Counted from the stretch's first letter, positions 16,630-25,476 are shown. The stretch is DNA of 43,804 nt from JAWLHJ01 sp040904945 (GCA_040904945.1 JBBDSM010000061.1:1-43804); one strand, 5' to 3'. Numbers and translations are program-made. Notes: generated from the sequence alone by a model not told the origin.

Positions 16630-17508
16630 TCAGCGCACGACGTCGGCCGCGGCGCGGCCCGTGACGAGCTCGAAGACGCGCTCGAAGTCCTCGTCGTCGT
16701 GGTAGGCGATCTGGATGGTGCCACCGCCCCCTCGGGCGCGCTTCAACGCGACCCGAGTGGCGAGATGATCACGGAGGGCTTCCTCGAGCGACTGGGCGAC
16801 CGGATCGACCAGTGGCTCCGCTTTCTTCTTCTTCGGGCGGGCTGCTCCCGCACGTCGCTCGGTCTCACGGACGGACCAACCCTCTTTGGCTGCCCGACGC
16901 GCGAGCTCGCCGGCCTTACCGGGATCCTCGACCGCCAGGAGCGCACGTGCGTGCCCGGGCGTGATCGCGCGCTCCTGAAGGAGGCGACGAACCGCGGCGG
17001 GAAGATTCAGGAGTCGCACGATATTCGCGACGGTCGAGCGATCCTTGCCGACGGACTCGGCGATTTCGGCGTGGGTCAGCCCGAACTTCTCCGAGAGCGC
17101 AACGTACCCCTCGGCTTCCTCCAGCGCAGACAGCGCCTCTCGCTGGAGATTCTCCACGAGGGCCAGGACGAGGAGGGTCTCGTCCGTGGCCTCTCGAACG
17201 ACGACGGGTGCTTCCTGCCAGCCGAGGCTCGTGACGGCCCGGAAGCGCCGCTCGCCCGCGATGAGCTCGAAGAGGTTGGCACTGTTCGGCGACGGCCGCA
17301 CGACGAGAGGCTGGAGAAGCCCGTTCGCCTCGATCGACTGGGCGAGGTCGGCGAGCTCCTGCTCGGTGAAGACCGACCGCGGCTGGAGCGGGTTCGGGAC
17401 GATGGCCGCCAGGGGCAGGGCGCGGATCTCGGCGGTGTCCGTCTCCGGGTCGAGATACTCTCCGATGAGGGCGCTGAGGCCCTTACCCAAGCGAGGCCGG
17501 TCGGTCAT
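16630..17508 (-). CDS. parB: Chromosome-partitioning protein ParB
   Basis: 292 residues. The N-terminus RLGKGLSALIG resembles the conserved ParA-stimulating segment. The CTP-binding/clamp domain is seen in PNPLQPRSVFTEQELADLAQSI and the GERRFRA box. The HTH region LTHAEIAESVGKDRSTVANIVRLLNL binds parS, and the C-terminal segment is the dimer domain. ParB loads on parS, slides as a CTP-gated clamp and recruits ParA/SMC. Its ATG overlaps the parA stop (ATGA at 17505-17508). Two perfect parS sites lie upstream at 19039 and 19282. Confidence 0.95.
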   Translation of the reverse strand: MTDRPRLGKGLSALIGEYLDPETDTAEIRALPLAAIVPNPLQPRSVFTEQELADLAQSIEANGLLQPLVVRPSPNSANLFELIAGERRFRAVTSLGWQEAPVVVREATDETLLVLALVENLQREALSALEEAEGYVALSEKFGLTHAEIAESVGKDRSTVANIVRLLNLPAAVRRLLQERAITPGHARALLAVEDPGKAGELARRAAKEGWSVRETERRAGAARPKKKKAEPLVDPVAQSLEEALRDHLATRVALKRARGGGGTIQIAYHDDEDFERVFELVTGRAAADVVR

Positions 17509-18296
17509 GGCGCAACCTGGGGCGCGGGACGGGTGTTGCGAGCTATAACCTCTTGTGCCAGAGCGAGATACGCCTCTGAGCCGGTTGACAGTACATCGTA
17601 CTCAACAATCGGCTGGCCGAAGCTGGGTGCCTCGGCGAGGCGGACGTTTCTGGGGATCGTCGACTCGTAGACCTTGTCGCCGAAGTAGTCGCGAGCCTCC
17701 TCCGCGACCTGCCGGGACAGGTTCAGCCGACGATCGAACATCGTAAGGAGGACACCCTCGATATCGAGGCGTGGGTTCAGGCCGCGCTGGACGAGGCGGA
17801 CCGTGTTGAGCAGCTGGCTCAAGCCTTCGAGCGCATAGAATTCGCACTGGATCGGGATCAGCACTGAATCCGCAGCCGTGAGCGTGTTCAGAGTCAGGAG
17901 CCCCAGGGAGGGAGGGCAATCGACCAACACGAAATCGTACTCGTCCCGCACTCCCTTCAGGGCCTCTCGCAGGATCGACTCCCGGTTCGGGGTCGAGACG
18001 AGCTCGATCTCGGCTCCCACGAGATCCCGAGTGGAGGGGATGACGTCCAGCCCAGGAAAGTGCACGCCTCGCACGATCGCCTCGGACGCCGACCGGTTGC
18101 CGATCAGGATGTCGTACACCGTGGGGCGGCTGTTGCGGTCGGTGATGCCCAACCCGCTGCTGGCGTTCCCCTGCGGATCGATATCCACGACGAGCGTGCG
18201 CTTCTCCGCCACGGCGAGCGAAGCGCCCAGGTTGATCGCGGTCGTCGTCTTACCGACGCCGCCCTTCTGGTTTGCGATGGCGATGACGCGGGACAT
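17505..18296 (-). CDS. parA: Chromosome-partitioning ATPase ParA
   Basis: 263 residues from ATG 18296 (MSRVIAIANQKGGVGKTTTA); the longer open frame upstream lacks family similarity. The deviant Walker A KGGVGKTT, with the signature lysine K11 and K16, the VVDIDPQGNASSGLG loop and VLVDCPPSLGLLT Walker B are all present. ParA forms an ATP-dependent gradient on the nucleoid that moves ParB-parS complexes. It is the first gene of the minus-strand parAB operon and divergent from the lipoprotein gene across 192 bases. Confidence 0.95.
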   Translation of the reverse strand: MSRVIAIANQKGGVGKTTTAINLGASLAVAEKRTLVVDIDPQGNASSGLGITDRNSRPTVYDILIGNRSASEAIVRGVHFPGLDVIPSTRDLVGAEIELVSTPNRESILREALKGVRDEYDFVLVDCPPSLGLLTLNTLTAADSVLIPIQCEFYALEGLSQLLNTVRLVQRGLNPRLDIEGVLLTMFDRRLNLSRQVAEEARDYFGDKVYESTIPRNVRLAEAPSFGQPIVEYDVLSTGSEAYLALAQEVIARNTRPAPQVAP

Positions 18297-18488
18297 TCGT
18301 CGCGGGCTCAGTGTGGAATGTGCGGGGACCCCAATATACGCCATCGCCGCGCTCACGGAATGCAAGAAGCGGGCGCCGCTTGACCTGAAACGGTCGGGCG
18401 AGGACCTTCCGGCGTGAGACGGCAGGGCCCGAACTCCGCGGCGCCCTCCCGTTTAGTCTTCCGGGCGACGCCCAAGGAGTCAGACGCG

Positions 18489-19007
18489 ATGAAGCATGTG
18501 CCGCAGCGCCCTTCGGTGATCAAAGGCGATTTTCGACACGGCCTGGGGAGCGGCCTACGAGGAGTGAGCCTGACGCTGCTGTTGGTGCTGGGAGCGTGCG
18601 GGGGCTCCAGCCCATCGGACGTAGCAACCCCCGACCCGGCGGTGGAACCGTTCGTAGGCGACTGGGACGCGAGTGAATTCGTCGTCACCAGCATCGCGAA
18701 CGACTCCATCGAGTTCGACCTCATCGATGCGACGGGTGTATTCACCTTGAATGTACAGCCCAGCGGAGCATACACTGCGACGCTGTTGATCCCGGGTGAG
18801 ATGGAGCAGGCTGCCGTCGAGAACGGCACGATGTCGGTGATCGGCACAGCGGTGCGGCTGAATCCCAATCAGGGGGCCGGCGCCACGTCGGCCTATCAGT
18901 TCAATGGCCCGGACCTGCTGATCCTGGACGGGCCCACCGAGTTCGACTTCAACTTTGACGGCACGTTCGAGCCCGCCACGCTGCACGTCGTTCTGGAGCG
19001 GAGCTAG
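18489..19007 (+). CDS. Small lipoprotein of unknown function
   Basis: 172 residues from ATG 18489, with AAGGAG ending nine bases before. A basic N-region and hydrophobic stretch (VSLTLLLVLGAC) end in a lipobox with Cys37, so it should be lipidated and membrane-anchored. The mature part is rich in beta-type sequence (FVGDWDASEFVVTS, GVFTLNVQPSGAYTATLLIPG, FDFNFDGTFEPATLHVVLE), which suggests a small lipocalin-like barrel. I do not recognise a family. It is the only plus-strand gene between 6.1 and 25.8 kb, against the local direction of transcription, and reads toward the parS sites. Confidence 0.72.
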   Translation: MKHVPQRPSVIKGDFRHGLGSGLRGVSLTLLLVLGACGGSSPSDVATPDPAVEPFVGDWDASEFVVTSIANDSIEFDLIDATGVFTLNVQPSGAYTATLLIPGEMEQAAVENGTMSVIGTAVRLNPNQGAGATSAYQFNGPDLLILDGPTEFDFNFDGTFEPATLHVVLERS

Positions 19008-19038
19008 CGGGCGCCGGCCATCTACAGGCGCCGGCGCA

Positions 19039-19054
19039 TGTTTCACGTGAAACA
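19039..19054. other. parS: parS site 1
   Basis: Perfect 16-bp palindrome TGTTTCACGTGAAACA, the universal ParB-binding consensus. It lies 32 bases after the lipoprotein stop and about 0.75 kb upstream of the parA start. Confidence 0.95.
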
Positions 19055-19281
19055 GGACTCCCCACACGTGGCGGGCTGCGCCTAGAATCGCGCTCGTCGT
19101 GCTCGGTCTCTCGAGCGCGCCCGCACCCGCCGCCCCTCGAAGGACGGCAGAAGGAAGCGACCGAAGGCAACACGGAGCGCGCATCGACCCCAACGCCATC
19201 GCGGCGCGAGCTCGCCGTCTGCAGCTGGCGCCCAAGGCGGCCGTCGACCCGGAGATCCCTTCACCGGGCAATCCAGCCGGC

Positions 19282-19297
19282 TGTTTCACGTGAAACA
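19282..19297. other. parS: parS site 2
   Basis: Second perfect TGTTTCACGTGAAACA palindrome, 243 bases from the first and 16 bases beyond the mnmG stop. It extends to GGC-TGTTTCACGTGAAACA-GCC, a 22-bp palindrome. Confidence 0.95.
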
Positions 19298-19312
19298 GCC
19301 TTTCGCCAACTG

Positions 19313-21193
19313 TTACCCGACCCCGACAGACGCTCTCCGCTTCACTTCCAGCAGAAGATTCTGTAGGTCCGCGGGAGACACCCCAGGGATGCGGCCGGCC
19401 TGAGCCAAAGTCCCGGGCCGAACGGCCGCCAACTTCTCGCGGGCCTCATGAGACAGCGTCTTCATCTCGCCGTAGGGCAGATCGTCGGTCAACACGACCC
19501 CCGCCTGGCGTCGAAGCCGTTCGGCCCGCTCCTTTTCCCGCGCCACATACCCCTCGTACTTGAGCTCCACCTCGACCGCCGCCAGGACGGCATCTTCCTC
19601 GACGTCCTCCGGCGCCTCCGGCCCAACGTCCAACAGGGCCGCAGCACCGACCTTCGGACGCTTGAGCACGTCCGCCGCCCTCGTGGGCTCCGACAACGGC
19701 GCCGAGCCGGCGGCCTCGAGCAACTCGCGCGACGCTGCAGGGTCGATGTTCGTATCCCGGAACCACGCCAACACGCGCCCCTCAGCGGCCAAACGATCCT
19801 CCAACGCGCTCGTCTGCTCGTCCGTGAGGAGGCCCCGCTCTCTCGCAAGCGTCCCCAACCTCCGCGGCGCATTGTCCTGTCTCAGCAGCAGGCGAAACTC
19901 CGCTCGCGACGTGAACAGCCGGTACGGCTCGTCCACACCGCGTGTCACGAGGTCGTCGATCAGCACCCCGATGTAGGCCTGGTCCCGCTCGAGCACGAAA
20001 GGCTCTTCCCCACGCACCCGCAGCGCAGCGTTGATCCCTGCCACGATGCCCTGCCCCGCCGCCTCCTCGTATCCGGTGGTCCCGTTGATCTGTCCCGCGA
20101 AGAACAACCCCGGCACGTCCTTCAACTCCAGCGTGTGTCGAAGCTGGTGCGGCGGGAAGTAGTCGTACTCGATGGCATAGCCCACCTTCGTCATAATGAC
20201 CTCCTCGAGCCCCGGAACCGTCCGGAGGAACTCGAGCTGCACGTCGGCGGGAAGCGACGTCGATAGACCGTTCACATACAACTCGGTCGTGTGCAAGCCT
20301 TCCGGCTCGAGGAACACCTGATGCCTCGGGGCATCGGGAAACCGGACGACCTTATCCTCGATGGAGGGGCAGTAGCGAGGTCCGCGCCCCGCGATCTCAC
20401 CACCGTAGAGTGCGCTCCGCGACAGATTCTCCGTCACCACACGCTTGAGACCGTCGCTCGCCCAGGTGATCCAGCACGGCATCTGTTCGGGAATGTCCTC
20501 CCGGGCGTAAGCCGAGAATCGATAGCTCCCCGCCTCGCCGTCCTGTCGCTCAAGGCGATCGAGGTCCACCGTCCGCCCGTCGACCCGCGGGGGCGTCCCC
20601 GTCTTGAACCGGGCCACTGTGAGGCCGAGCCCCTCGAGGCCCTCGGCCAGCTCGACGGACGGCGCCTCACCGGCCCGCCCCGCCTCGACGCCAGTGCTCC
20701 CACCAATATGAATCTTCCCGCGGAGAAACGTCCCCGTGGTGACCACCACGGCATCGGCCTCGAACTCCAGCCCCCCGCGGGTCCGGATGCCCACCACCCT
20801 TCCGGCCTCAGCGACGAGGCCGGTGACCATCTCCTGGAAAAGGTCCAGCTCAGGAAGGGTGTCCAGCACCCGCCGCACGGCCATCGGGTACAGCGCGCGG
20901 TCACATTGCGCCCGTGGACCCCACACGGCTGGCCCCTTCGAGCGATTCAGCATACGGAACTGGATTCTGGAAGCGTCGGTCGCCCGCCCCATGACGCCGC
21001 CGAGGGCATCCACCTCGCGAGCCACCACACCCTTCGCCACGCCGCCGATGGCCGGGTTACAGCTCATCTGGCCGAGCCGCGACAGATCGGGGGACACCAG
21101 GAGCGTCCGCACTCCAGCGCGCGCGGAGGCGGCAGCGGCTTCCGTGCCCGCGTGCCCACCCCCTACGACAATCACTCCGTATCTCTTCCTCAT
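19313..21193 (-). CDS. mnmG: tRNA uridine 5-carboxymethylaminomethyl modification enzyme MnmG
   Basis: 626 residues from ATG 21193; a GTG two codons earlier is also in frame. The FAD motif GVIVVGGGHAGTEAAAASARAG, the MSCNPAIGGVAKG segment, the C-terminal helical domain and the terminal GVSPADLQNLLLEVKRR are all family features. With MnmE it forms the complex that puts (carboxymethyl)aminomethyl on wobble U34 of several tRNAs, using methylene-THF, FAD, GTP and glycine or ammonium. Only the acylphosphatase gene separates it from mnmE, and the run is probably cotranscribed. Confidence 0.96.
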   Translation of the reverse strand: MRKRYGVIVVGGGHAGTEAAAASARAGVRTLLVSPDLSRLGQMSCNPAIGGVAKGVVAREVDALGGVMGRATDASRIQFRMLNRSKGPAVWGPRAQCDRALYPMAVRRVLDTLPELDLFQEMVTGLVAEAGRVVGIRTRGGLEFEADAVVVTTGTFLRGKIHIGGSTGVEAGRAGEAPSVELAEGLEGLGLTVARFKTGTPPRVDGRTVDLDRLERQDGEAGSYRFSAYAREDIPEQMPCWITWASDGLKRVVTENLSRSALYGGEIAGRGPRYCPSIEDKVVRFPDAPRHQVFLEPEGLHTTELYVNGLSTSLPADVQLEFLRTVPGLEEVIMTKVGYAIEYDYFPPHQLRHTLELKDVPGLFFAGQINGTTGYEEAAGQGIVAGINAALRVRGEEPFVLERDQAYIGVLIDDLVTRGVDEPYRLFTSRAEFRLLLRQDNAPRRLGTLARERGLLTDEQTSALEDRLAAEGRVLAWFRDTNIDPAASRELLEAAGSAPLSEPTRAADVLKRPKVGAAALLDVGPEAPEDVEEDAVLAAVEVELKYEGYVAREKERAERLRRQAGVVLTDDLPYGEMKTLSHEAREKLAAVRPGTLAQAGRIPGVSPADLQNLLLEVKRRASVGVG

Positions 21194-21266
21194 GACCACT
21201 CCCTATCCGCTCCCCACCTTATCCGCACCATGGCGACATGCCGCGCGGGCCACTCGCCACGGCATC

Positions 21267-21584
21267 TCACTCGCGATCGATCTCGAAGGAGGTCCACCCG
21301 GCGGCCTCCTCCCGTAATCGGTCCCCGACGTCGCACCGTTCCAAGCTCGCCACCTTCGCGGAGCCCGGACCCCGCTGCAGCTCGGTCTCGAGCGTGCTCA
21401 GAACGTCGGCTGGCCCCGCAACACGAACCTCAACCGAACCATCCGCCAGATTCCGAACGCGTCCGCATAACCCCAGGGAAGTCGCGGTCTTCCGGGTCCA
21501 CCACCGGAACCCGACACCCTGTACGCGCCCCTCCACACGATATCGCCGCACGTCATGCCCCCTACCGGTCGCACCCATCATCAC
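21267..21584 (-). CDS. acyP: Acylphosphatase
   Basis: 105 residues. Signature YRVEGRVQGVGFRWWTRKTA carries the catalytic arginine (GFR), and GRVRNLADGSVEV the catalytic asparagine (RN). Small cytosolic enzyme that hydrolyses carboxyl phosphates such as acetyl or carbamoyl phosphate; the physiological substrate is not clear. The GTG at 21584 overlaps the mnmE stop (GTGATGATG); either following ATG could be the actual start. Its position between mnmE and mnmG suggests coupled translation but no obvious functional link. Confidence 0.9.
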   Translation of the reverse strand: MMMGATGRGHDVRRYRVEGRVQGVGFRWWTRKTATSLGLCGRVRNLADGSVEVRVAGPADVLSTLETELQRGPGSAKVASLERCDVGDRLREEAAGWTSFEIDRE

Positions 21585-22978
21585 TTCCCCACGCAGAAGT
21601 CCCTGAACACGACGTCCAGGACGTCATCGGTAGCGATCACGCCCAACACATCCTCGAGGGCGGTCTCCGCATCGCGAAGATGAGCCGCGGCAACCTCCGG
21701 GGGGACCCCATGGTCGAGGGCGGCGCCGAACGCCCTGACCGCTTCGGCGGCCTCACGGAGCGCCCGCGCATGCCGGCGCCGCGTGATGACGGGCACATCT
21801 TCCGCGCCACGCGTCAGCCCGGAGAACACCAGCGCCGGAAGCGCAGCGCGCAGCACATCCAGCCCGTCGCCCGTCACCGTCGAGACGCGGATGTGCCGCC
21901 GTCCCCCGACCACCGCCTCGGGTCCGCCCTCCACACCGGAACCGTCCTGACCTCCCAAACCCTCCACCCGGTCGGCCTTCGTCTCGACGACGATCACGGA
22001 CCGACCCTCCAGCGCATCGAGGAACGCGCGTTCCTCCGCGTCCATCGGTCCGCCCGCCTCGACGCAGAACAGCACGACCTCCGCCGACTCCAGATAGCGC
22101 CGCGTCACCTCGATGCCCAGACGCTCGATCTCCTGATCGGTCTCCCTCAGCCCGGCCGTATCGACGAGCCGGAAGGGGAAACCCCCGAGCTCCACATCCG
22201 CCTCGATGGCGTCCCGCGTCGTACCCGCGATCTCGGTCACGATGGCCCGCTCACGCCCCAGCAAAGCGTTGTAGAGCGAAGACTTTCCGACGTTCGGTCG
22301 GCCGGCGAGCACCACGAGCGCGCCCTCGCGGAGCAGCTCCCCTTCGGGAGCCGTCGAAAGCATTCGCTCGACGCTCCGGACGACCTCACCCGCCTCTGCC
22401 CGGACACGCTCGAGCGGCACGGGAGGATCGTCCTCCTCCGGGAAATCGACATGGTGGGCCAGAAGAGCCTCCAAGCGGACGATCTGCTTCCGAAGCGCAC
22501 CCACCCGCGCGGACAACCCTCGCTCCAACTGAGCCACGGAAGTGCGATGCAGCGCACGGCTCCGGGCATGGATCAGGTCGTCGACGGCCTCGGCCTGCAC
22601 GAGGTCCATGCGTCCCCGCAGATACGCCCGGCGAGTGAACTCGCCCGGTTCAGCCTCACGGGCCCCCGCCGACCGGCAGGCGTCGAGCACGAGCTGCGGA
22701 ACGAGCACGCCCCCGTGACAGGAAATCTCGACCAGGTCCTCGCCGGTATAGCTGTCGGGCGCGACGAACCGCGTCACGAGCGCCCTATCGATGACCGCAC
22801 CGTCGTCGGGATCGACGACCCGCATCACAGTCGCCGTGCGTGCCTCGGGAGCCAGCTCGTCGACGTCCGGCGCCACGTCCCGCAGAAACGGGAACGCGTC
22901 GGGGCCGGACATGCGCACGACCGCGATGGCGCCGACACCCGGCGCGGTGGACAACGCTACGATGGTGTCGACGTCCAT
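21581..22978 (-). CDS. mnmE: tRNA modification GTPase MnmE
   Basis: 465 residues. N-terminal folate-binding domain (MDVDTIVALSTAPGVGAIAVVRMSG), a helical domain and an inserted G domain: G1 GRPNVGKSS (226-234), G2 TTRD (253-256), G3 DTAG (273-276). The G4 motif reads TKAD (333-336) rather than the usual NKxD. The C-terminus ends FCVGK, with the catalytic cysteine of the family C(I/L/V)GK motif. It works with MnmG on U34. It overlaps acyP by four bases downstream and lies 13 bases after the yidC stop. Confidence 0.95.
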   Translation of the reverse strand: MDVDTIVALSTAPGVGAIAVVRMSGPDAFPFLRDVAPDVDELAPEARTATVMRVVDPDDGAVIDRALVTRFVAPDSYTGEDLVEISCHGGVLVPQLVLDACRSAGAREAEPGEFTRRAYLRGRMDLVQAEAVDDLIHARSRALHRTSVAQLERGLSARVGALRKQIVRLEALLAHHVDFPEEDDPPVPLERVRAEAGEVVRSVERMLSTAPEGELLREGALVVLAGRPNVGKSSLYNALLGRERAIVTEIAGTTRDAIEADVELGGFPFRLVDTAGLRETDQEIERLGIEVTRRYLESAEVVLFCVEAGGPMDAEERAFLDALEGRSVIVVETKADRVEGLGGQDGSGVEGGPEAVVGGRRHIRVSTVTGDGLDVLRAALPALVFSGLTRGAEDVPVITRRRHARALREAAEAVRAFGAALDHGVPPEVAAAHLRDAETALEDVLGVIATDDVLDVVFRDFCVGK

Positions 22979-22991
22979 GGGCGCGCGCCGG

Positions 22992-24755
22992 CTACTCCTT
23001 CTTGAGCGTCGGCGGTGGGCGGTCCCTCATCTTGCGGCGCTCCTTGGCGATCCACACCTGCTGGGGGATCGTGGCCAGGTTCGTGGTCGCGTAGTAGAGG
23101 TTCAGGCCGCTCGCCAGGTTCATGAAGATGAACAGCATGAAGCCGGGCATGACCCACATCATCATCTTCAGCTGAGCATTGGGCTGATCGAGCGACTTCA
23201 GGCTCACCCACTGCATCAGGAACATCGACAACGCGAGGATGATCGGCAGGATGTAGAACGGATCCTTCGCCGACAGGTCCGGCAGCCACAGGAACTCGAC
23301 GCCCCGCAACTCGATGGTGTTCTGGAACACGAAGAAGAGCGCGATGAGCATGGGCCAGGGCAGGAGCATGGGCAGACACCCGGCGAACGGGTTGAAGCCG
23401 TGCTCCTTGTAGAGCCGCATCATCTCCTTCTGCAGCTTCTCCGGGTTTTCCTTGTGCTTCGCCTGGATCTCCTGCACCAGAGGTTGCACCGCCATGTTGC
23501 GTAGCTGCGCCTTCATCGCCTTGTGGTTCAGCGGGAAGAGCACGATGCGCATGAGAACGCCGACGATCATCAGGACCCATCCGTAGCCCAGGTCTAGGGT
23601 GGTGTGGAAGAACACCAGGATCGTCATGATGATCGAGACGAACGGCCGGATGATGGGCCGGAAGAAGCGCCATCCGTACGGATTCACCTCTTCCATGCCC
23701 TGACCCAGCGAGGTCAGCCGCGTGTAATCCTGCGGGCCCATGAAGAGGCGGTACGCGAACTCACCGTTCACGGTGCTCTGGGCGGCCCACATCGAGATGC
23801 GATCCGGCAGGAGGCTCGGCTCCAGAATCAACCCGCCGAGATAGTCGCCGTTCGCCTCGCCCGACGCCTCGTCGCGGCCGGCCAGCAGCGAGATCACGAA
23901 AAACTTGCTGCGTGTCGCGGTCCACAGGAGCGGGCCTTCCACGATGCCCGGCTCGGCGTCGTCAAGGTTCGTGGATTCGATTCCGTCCTGAACGTGGTTG
24001 TAGACGTACGCCATCATCCGGGATTCATCCGCCGAATCGGCCTCGGCGTACGCGAGCCCCTGGCCGACGTCGGTCAGCAACAGGGGGCGCTCGAGCCCGA
24101 CCACCCGGCCAGCCACATCGACCTGGTACCGGTCCGGGTGGAACGTGTACGCGACCTCGAAGGTCAATCCTCCGGTCGGCGCCTGGTAGACGAACCGGAG
24201 CGTCTCGGGCGCGCCGCCCTCCTCGAGCGTGATCCCGTCCACGGGCTCAACGGTGTAGGGCACCCGCGACAGGTCCAGCGTGTCGCGACCCATCACCAGT
24301 CTGTGCTCGAAATACCCGTCGACCCCTTCCGGAATCAGGTCGACCAGCCCCTCGCGGTTCAGCGCGTCGAACCGGGTCAGTTCCACGGACACCATCCGCG
24401 CGCCGTGGGTGGAGAAGTGGTAGCCGTACAAGGGGCCATTCACCGAAACGATCCGCTCCGGCTCCCCCGCCTGGGCTACCACCCCGGCTTCTGGCTCGGT
24501 AGGAGTCCCGACGCTCGGCTCCGCGTCGGGCGTTGGAGTCATGGTCGCGGGCGTGTCCTGAACGCCGCCGGGTCCCGCAGCTTCCTCGCCGCCGCCCGCC
24601 GCGCCGCTCTCCTCCGGGGCACCCGCCACCGAATCAGAAGTCGCCTCAGCTCCTTCCTCGCCCTCGGGCACGACCGGTGGGAACAGCAGGTTCGTGCCGA
24701 CCAGCACGCCCAGCATGAGGACGATCGCCATCAGGAAACGGATCTCTGTTCTCAT
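22992..24755 (-). CDS. yidC: Membrane protein insertase YidC
   Basis: 587 residues, Gram-negative-type YidC. TM1 (about 8-26) is followed by an acidic Pro/Glu/Ala-rich linker, a large periplasmic beta domain (VNGPLYGYHFSTHGARMVSVELTRFD to GPQDYTRLTSLGQG) and the five-helix insertase core (from WRFFRPIIRPFVSIIMTILVF through ALRNMAVQPLVQEIQAKHKENPEKLQKEMMRLYKEHGFNPFAGCLPMLL). It inserts inner-membrane proteins alone or with SecYEG. The C-terminal tail is basic, suiting ribosome contact. The ATG overlaps the yidD stop (ATGA, 24752-24755). Confidence 0.95.
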   Translation of the reverse strand: MRTEIRFLMAIVLMLGVLVGTNLLFPPVVPEGEEGAEATSDSVAGAPEESGAAGGGEEAAGPGGVQDTPATMTPTPDAEPSVGTPTEPEAGVVAQAGEPERIVSVNGPLYGYHFSTHGARMVSVELTRFDALNREGLVDLIPEGVDGYFEHRLVMGRDTLDLSRVPYTVEPVDGITLEEGGAPETLRFVYQAPTGGLTFEVAYTFHPDRYQVDVAGRVVGLERPLLLTDVGQGLAYAEADSADESRMMAYVYNHVQDGIESTNLDDAEPGIVEGPLLWTATRSKFFVISLLAGRDEASGEANGDYLGGLILEPSLLPDRISMWAAQSTVNGEFAYRLFMGPQDYTRLTSLGQGMEEVNPYGWRFFRPIIRPFVSIIMTILVFFHTTLDLGYGWVLMIVGVLMRIVLFPLNHKAMKAQLRNMAVQPLVQEIQAKHKENPEKLQKEMMRLYKEHGFNPFAGCLPMLLPWPMLIALFFVFQNTIELRGVEFLWLPDLSAKDPFYILPIILALSMFLMQWVSLKSLDQPNAQLKMMMWVMPGFMLFIFMNLASGLNLYYATTNLATIPQQVWIAKERRKMRDRPPPTLKKE

Positions 24756-25045
24756 CCGGTCGTCATTCTCGAGTCACGTGGGGCAACCGGCGGGTGGGTG
24801 CCGGTCGCGTCAGGCGTGGTGGGTGATGCTTGGCTCGGAACAGGATCGTAACCCTGTCCGCCCCAGGGGTGGCAACGACCGACACGTCGAAGCGCCAGCC
24901 AGAATCCTCTGGCCGCTCCATGGCGCTCCAGGGCTTCGACTGCGTAGGCGGAGCAGCTCGGCGTGTACCGGCAGGTGGGCGGGGTCCACGGAGATATCGC
25001 GAGCCGGTAGAACCGGACCAGTCCAATCAGGAGCTTTGCAACCAC
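24752..25045 (-). CDS. yidD: Membrane protein insertion efficiency factor YidD
   Basis: 97 residues from GTG 25045, chosen because GGAG lies five bases before it and because the family begins (M/V)xKLLIGLVRFYRLAISPW. The cysteine-rich core TCRYTPSCSAYAVEALERHG and the GRCHPWGGQGYDPVP segment are diagnostic. The N-terminal amphipathic helix tethers it to the inner membrane, where it assists YidC. It overlaps the end of rnpA by 19 bases and the start of yidC by four, consistent with coupled translation. Confidence 0.92.
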   Translation of the reverse strand: MVAKLLIGLVRFYRLAISPWTPPTCRYTPSCSAYAVEALERHGAARGFWLALRRVGRCHPWGGQGYDPVPSQASPTTPDATGTHPPVAPRDSRMTTG

Positions 25046-25476
25046 GTCGTCTCCAGGGCCTCCGCCAACTCGCGCTTCAGGTCTTCGTATTCCGCCGCGT
25101 AGGCCGAACGCCGGGCGCGGACCAGTACGTCGGTCCATGCCTCCGTGGCGTCGAGCCTCGGCAACACGTCCCTCCTGCCGATCTCCCGCAACCTTCGCTT
25201 GACCAGGTTACGATCGACGATCCGGTGGCCGTGCTTCGGAACGATAGCCCCGAACCGGGAACGCGAAGCGGGGGACGGCGCGAAGAAGACGTCAAGATTC
25301 GTCGTCCTCCTGCGCTTCCCCCGCTCGAGCAACGCCTCGATATCGGCGCTGCGCGTGATGCGCGCCTCCCGAGGAAGAGACTCTCCCCGGGGCCGCGATG
25401 CGCCGCCTACTTCCCGCCGACCTTCACGACGAGTTTGGCGCGGCCGCGACGACGGCGCCGGTTGAGCGCCTTGCAT
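25027..25476 (-). CDS. rnpA: Ribonuclease P protein component, N-terminally extended
   Basis: RNase P protein subunit, which helps the M1 RNA remove tRNA 5' leaders. The core begins ITRSADIEALLERGKRRRTTNLDVFF and contains the basic signature DRNLVKRRLREIGRR. From the end of rpmH (25407) to this core there is no ATG, GTG or TTG in frame; the only one is the ATG at 25476, inside rpmH, with AAGGG just upstream. That gives 149 residues with about 38 extra basic/Pro-rich N-terminal residues and a 70-base overlap with rpmH. A rare start (for example ATC at 25359) is the alternative. Identity is secure; the start is not. Confidence 0.88.
   Translation of the reverse strand: MQGAQPAPSSRPRQTRREGRREVGGASRPRGESLPREARITRSADIEALLERGKRRRTTNLDVFFAPSPASRSRFGAIVPKHGHRIVDRNLVKRRLREIGRRDVLPRLDATEAWTDVLVRARRSAYAAEYEDLKRELAEALETTWLQSS

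Larger units (their letters stand above)
19008..19312. other. Gene-free stretch carrying two parS sites
   Basis: A 305-base gap between the lipoprotein stop and the mnmG stop. Apart from the two parS palindromes I see no convincing coding sequence. Many bacteria have rsmG (gidB) between mnmG and parA; no RsmG-like frame is here on either strand. Confidence 0.7.

Noticed and set aside
19099..19293. Remnant of rsmG between mnmG and the lipoprotein gene
   Set aside because: No SAM-binding motif or RsmG-like stretch on either strand.
20291..23005. Plus-strand open frame of about 900 codons
   Set aside because: Antisense to mnmG, acyP and mnmE, a GC-rich shadow; rich in His, Arg and Pro, no family motifs.
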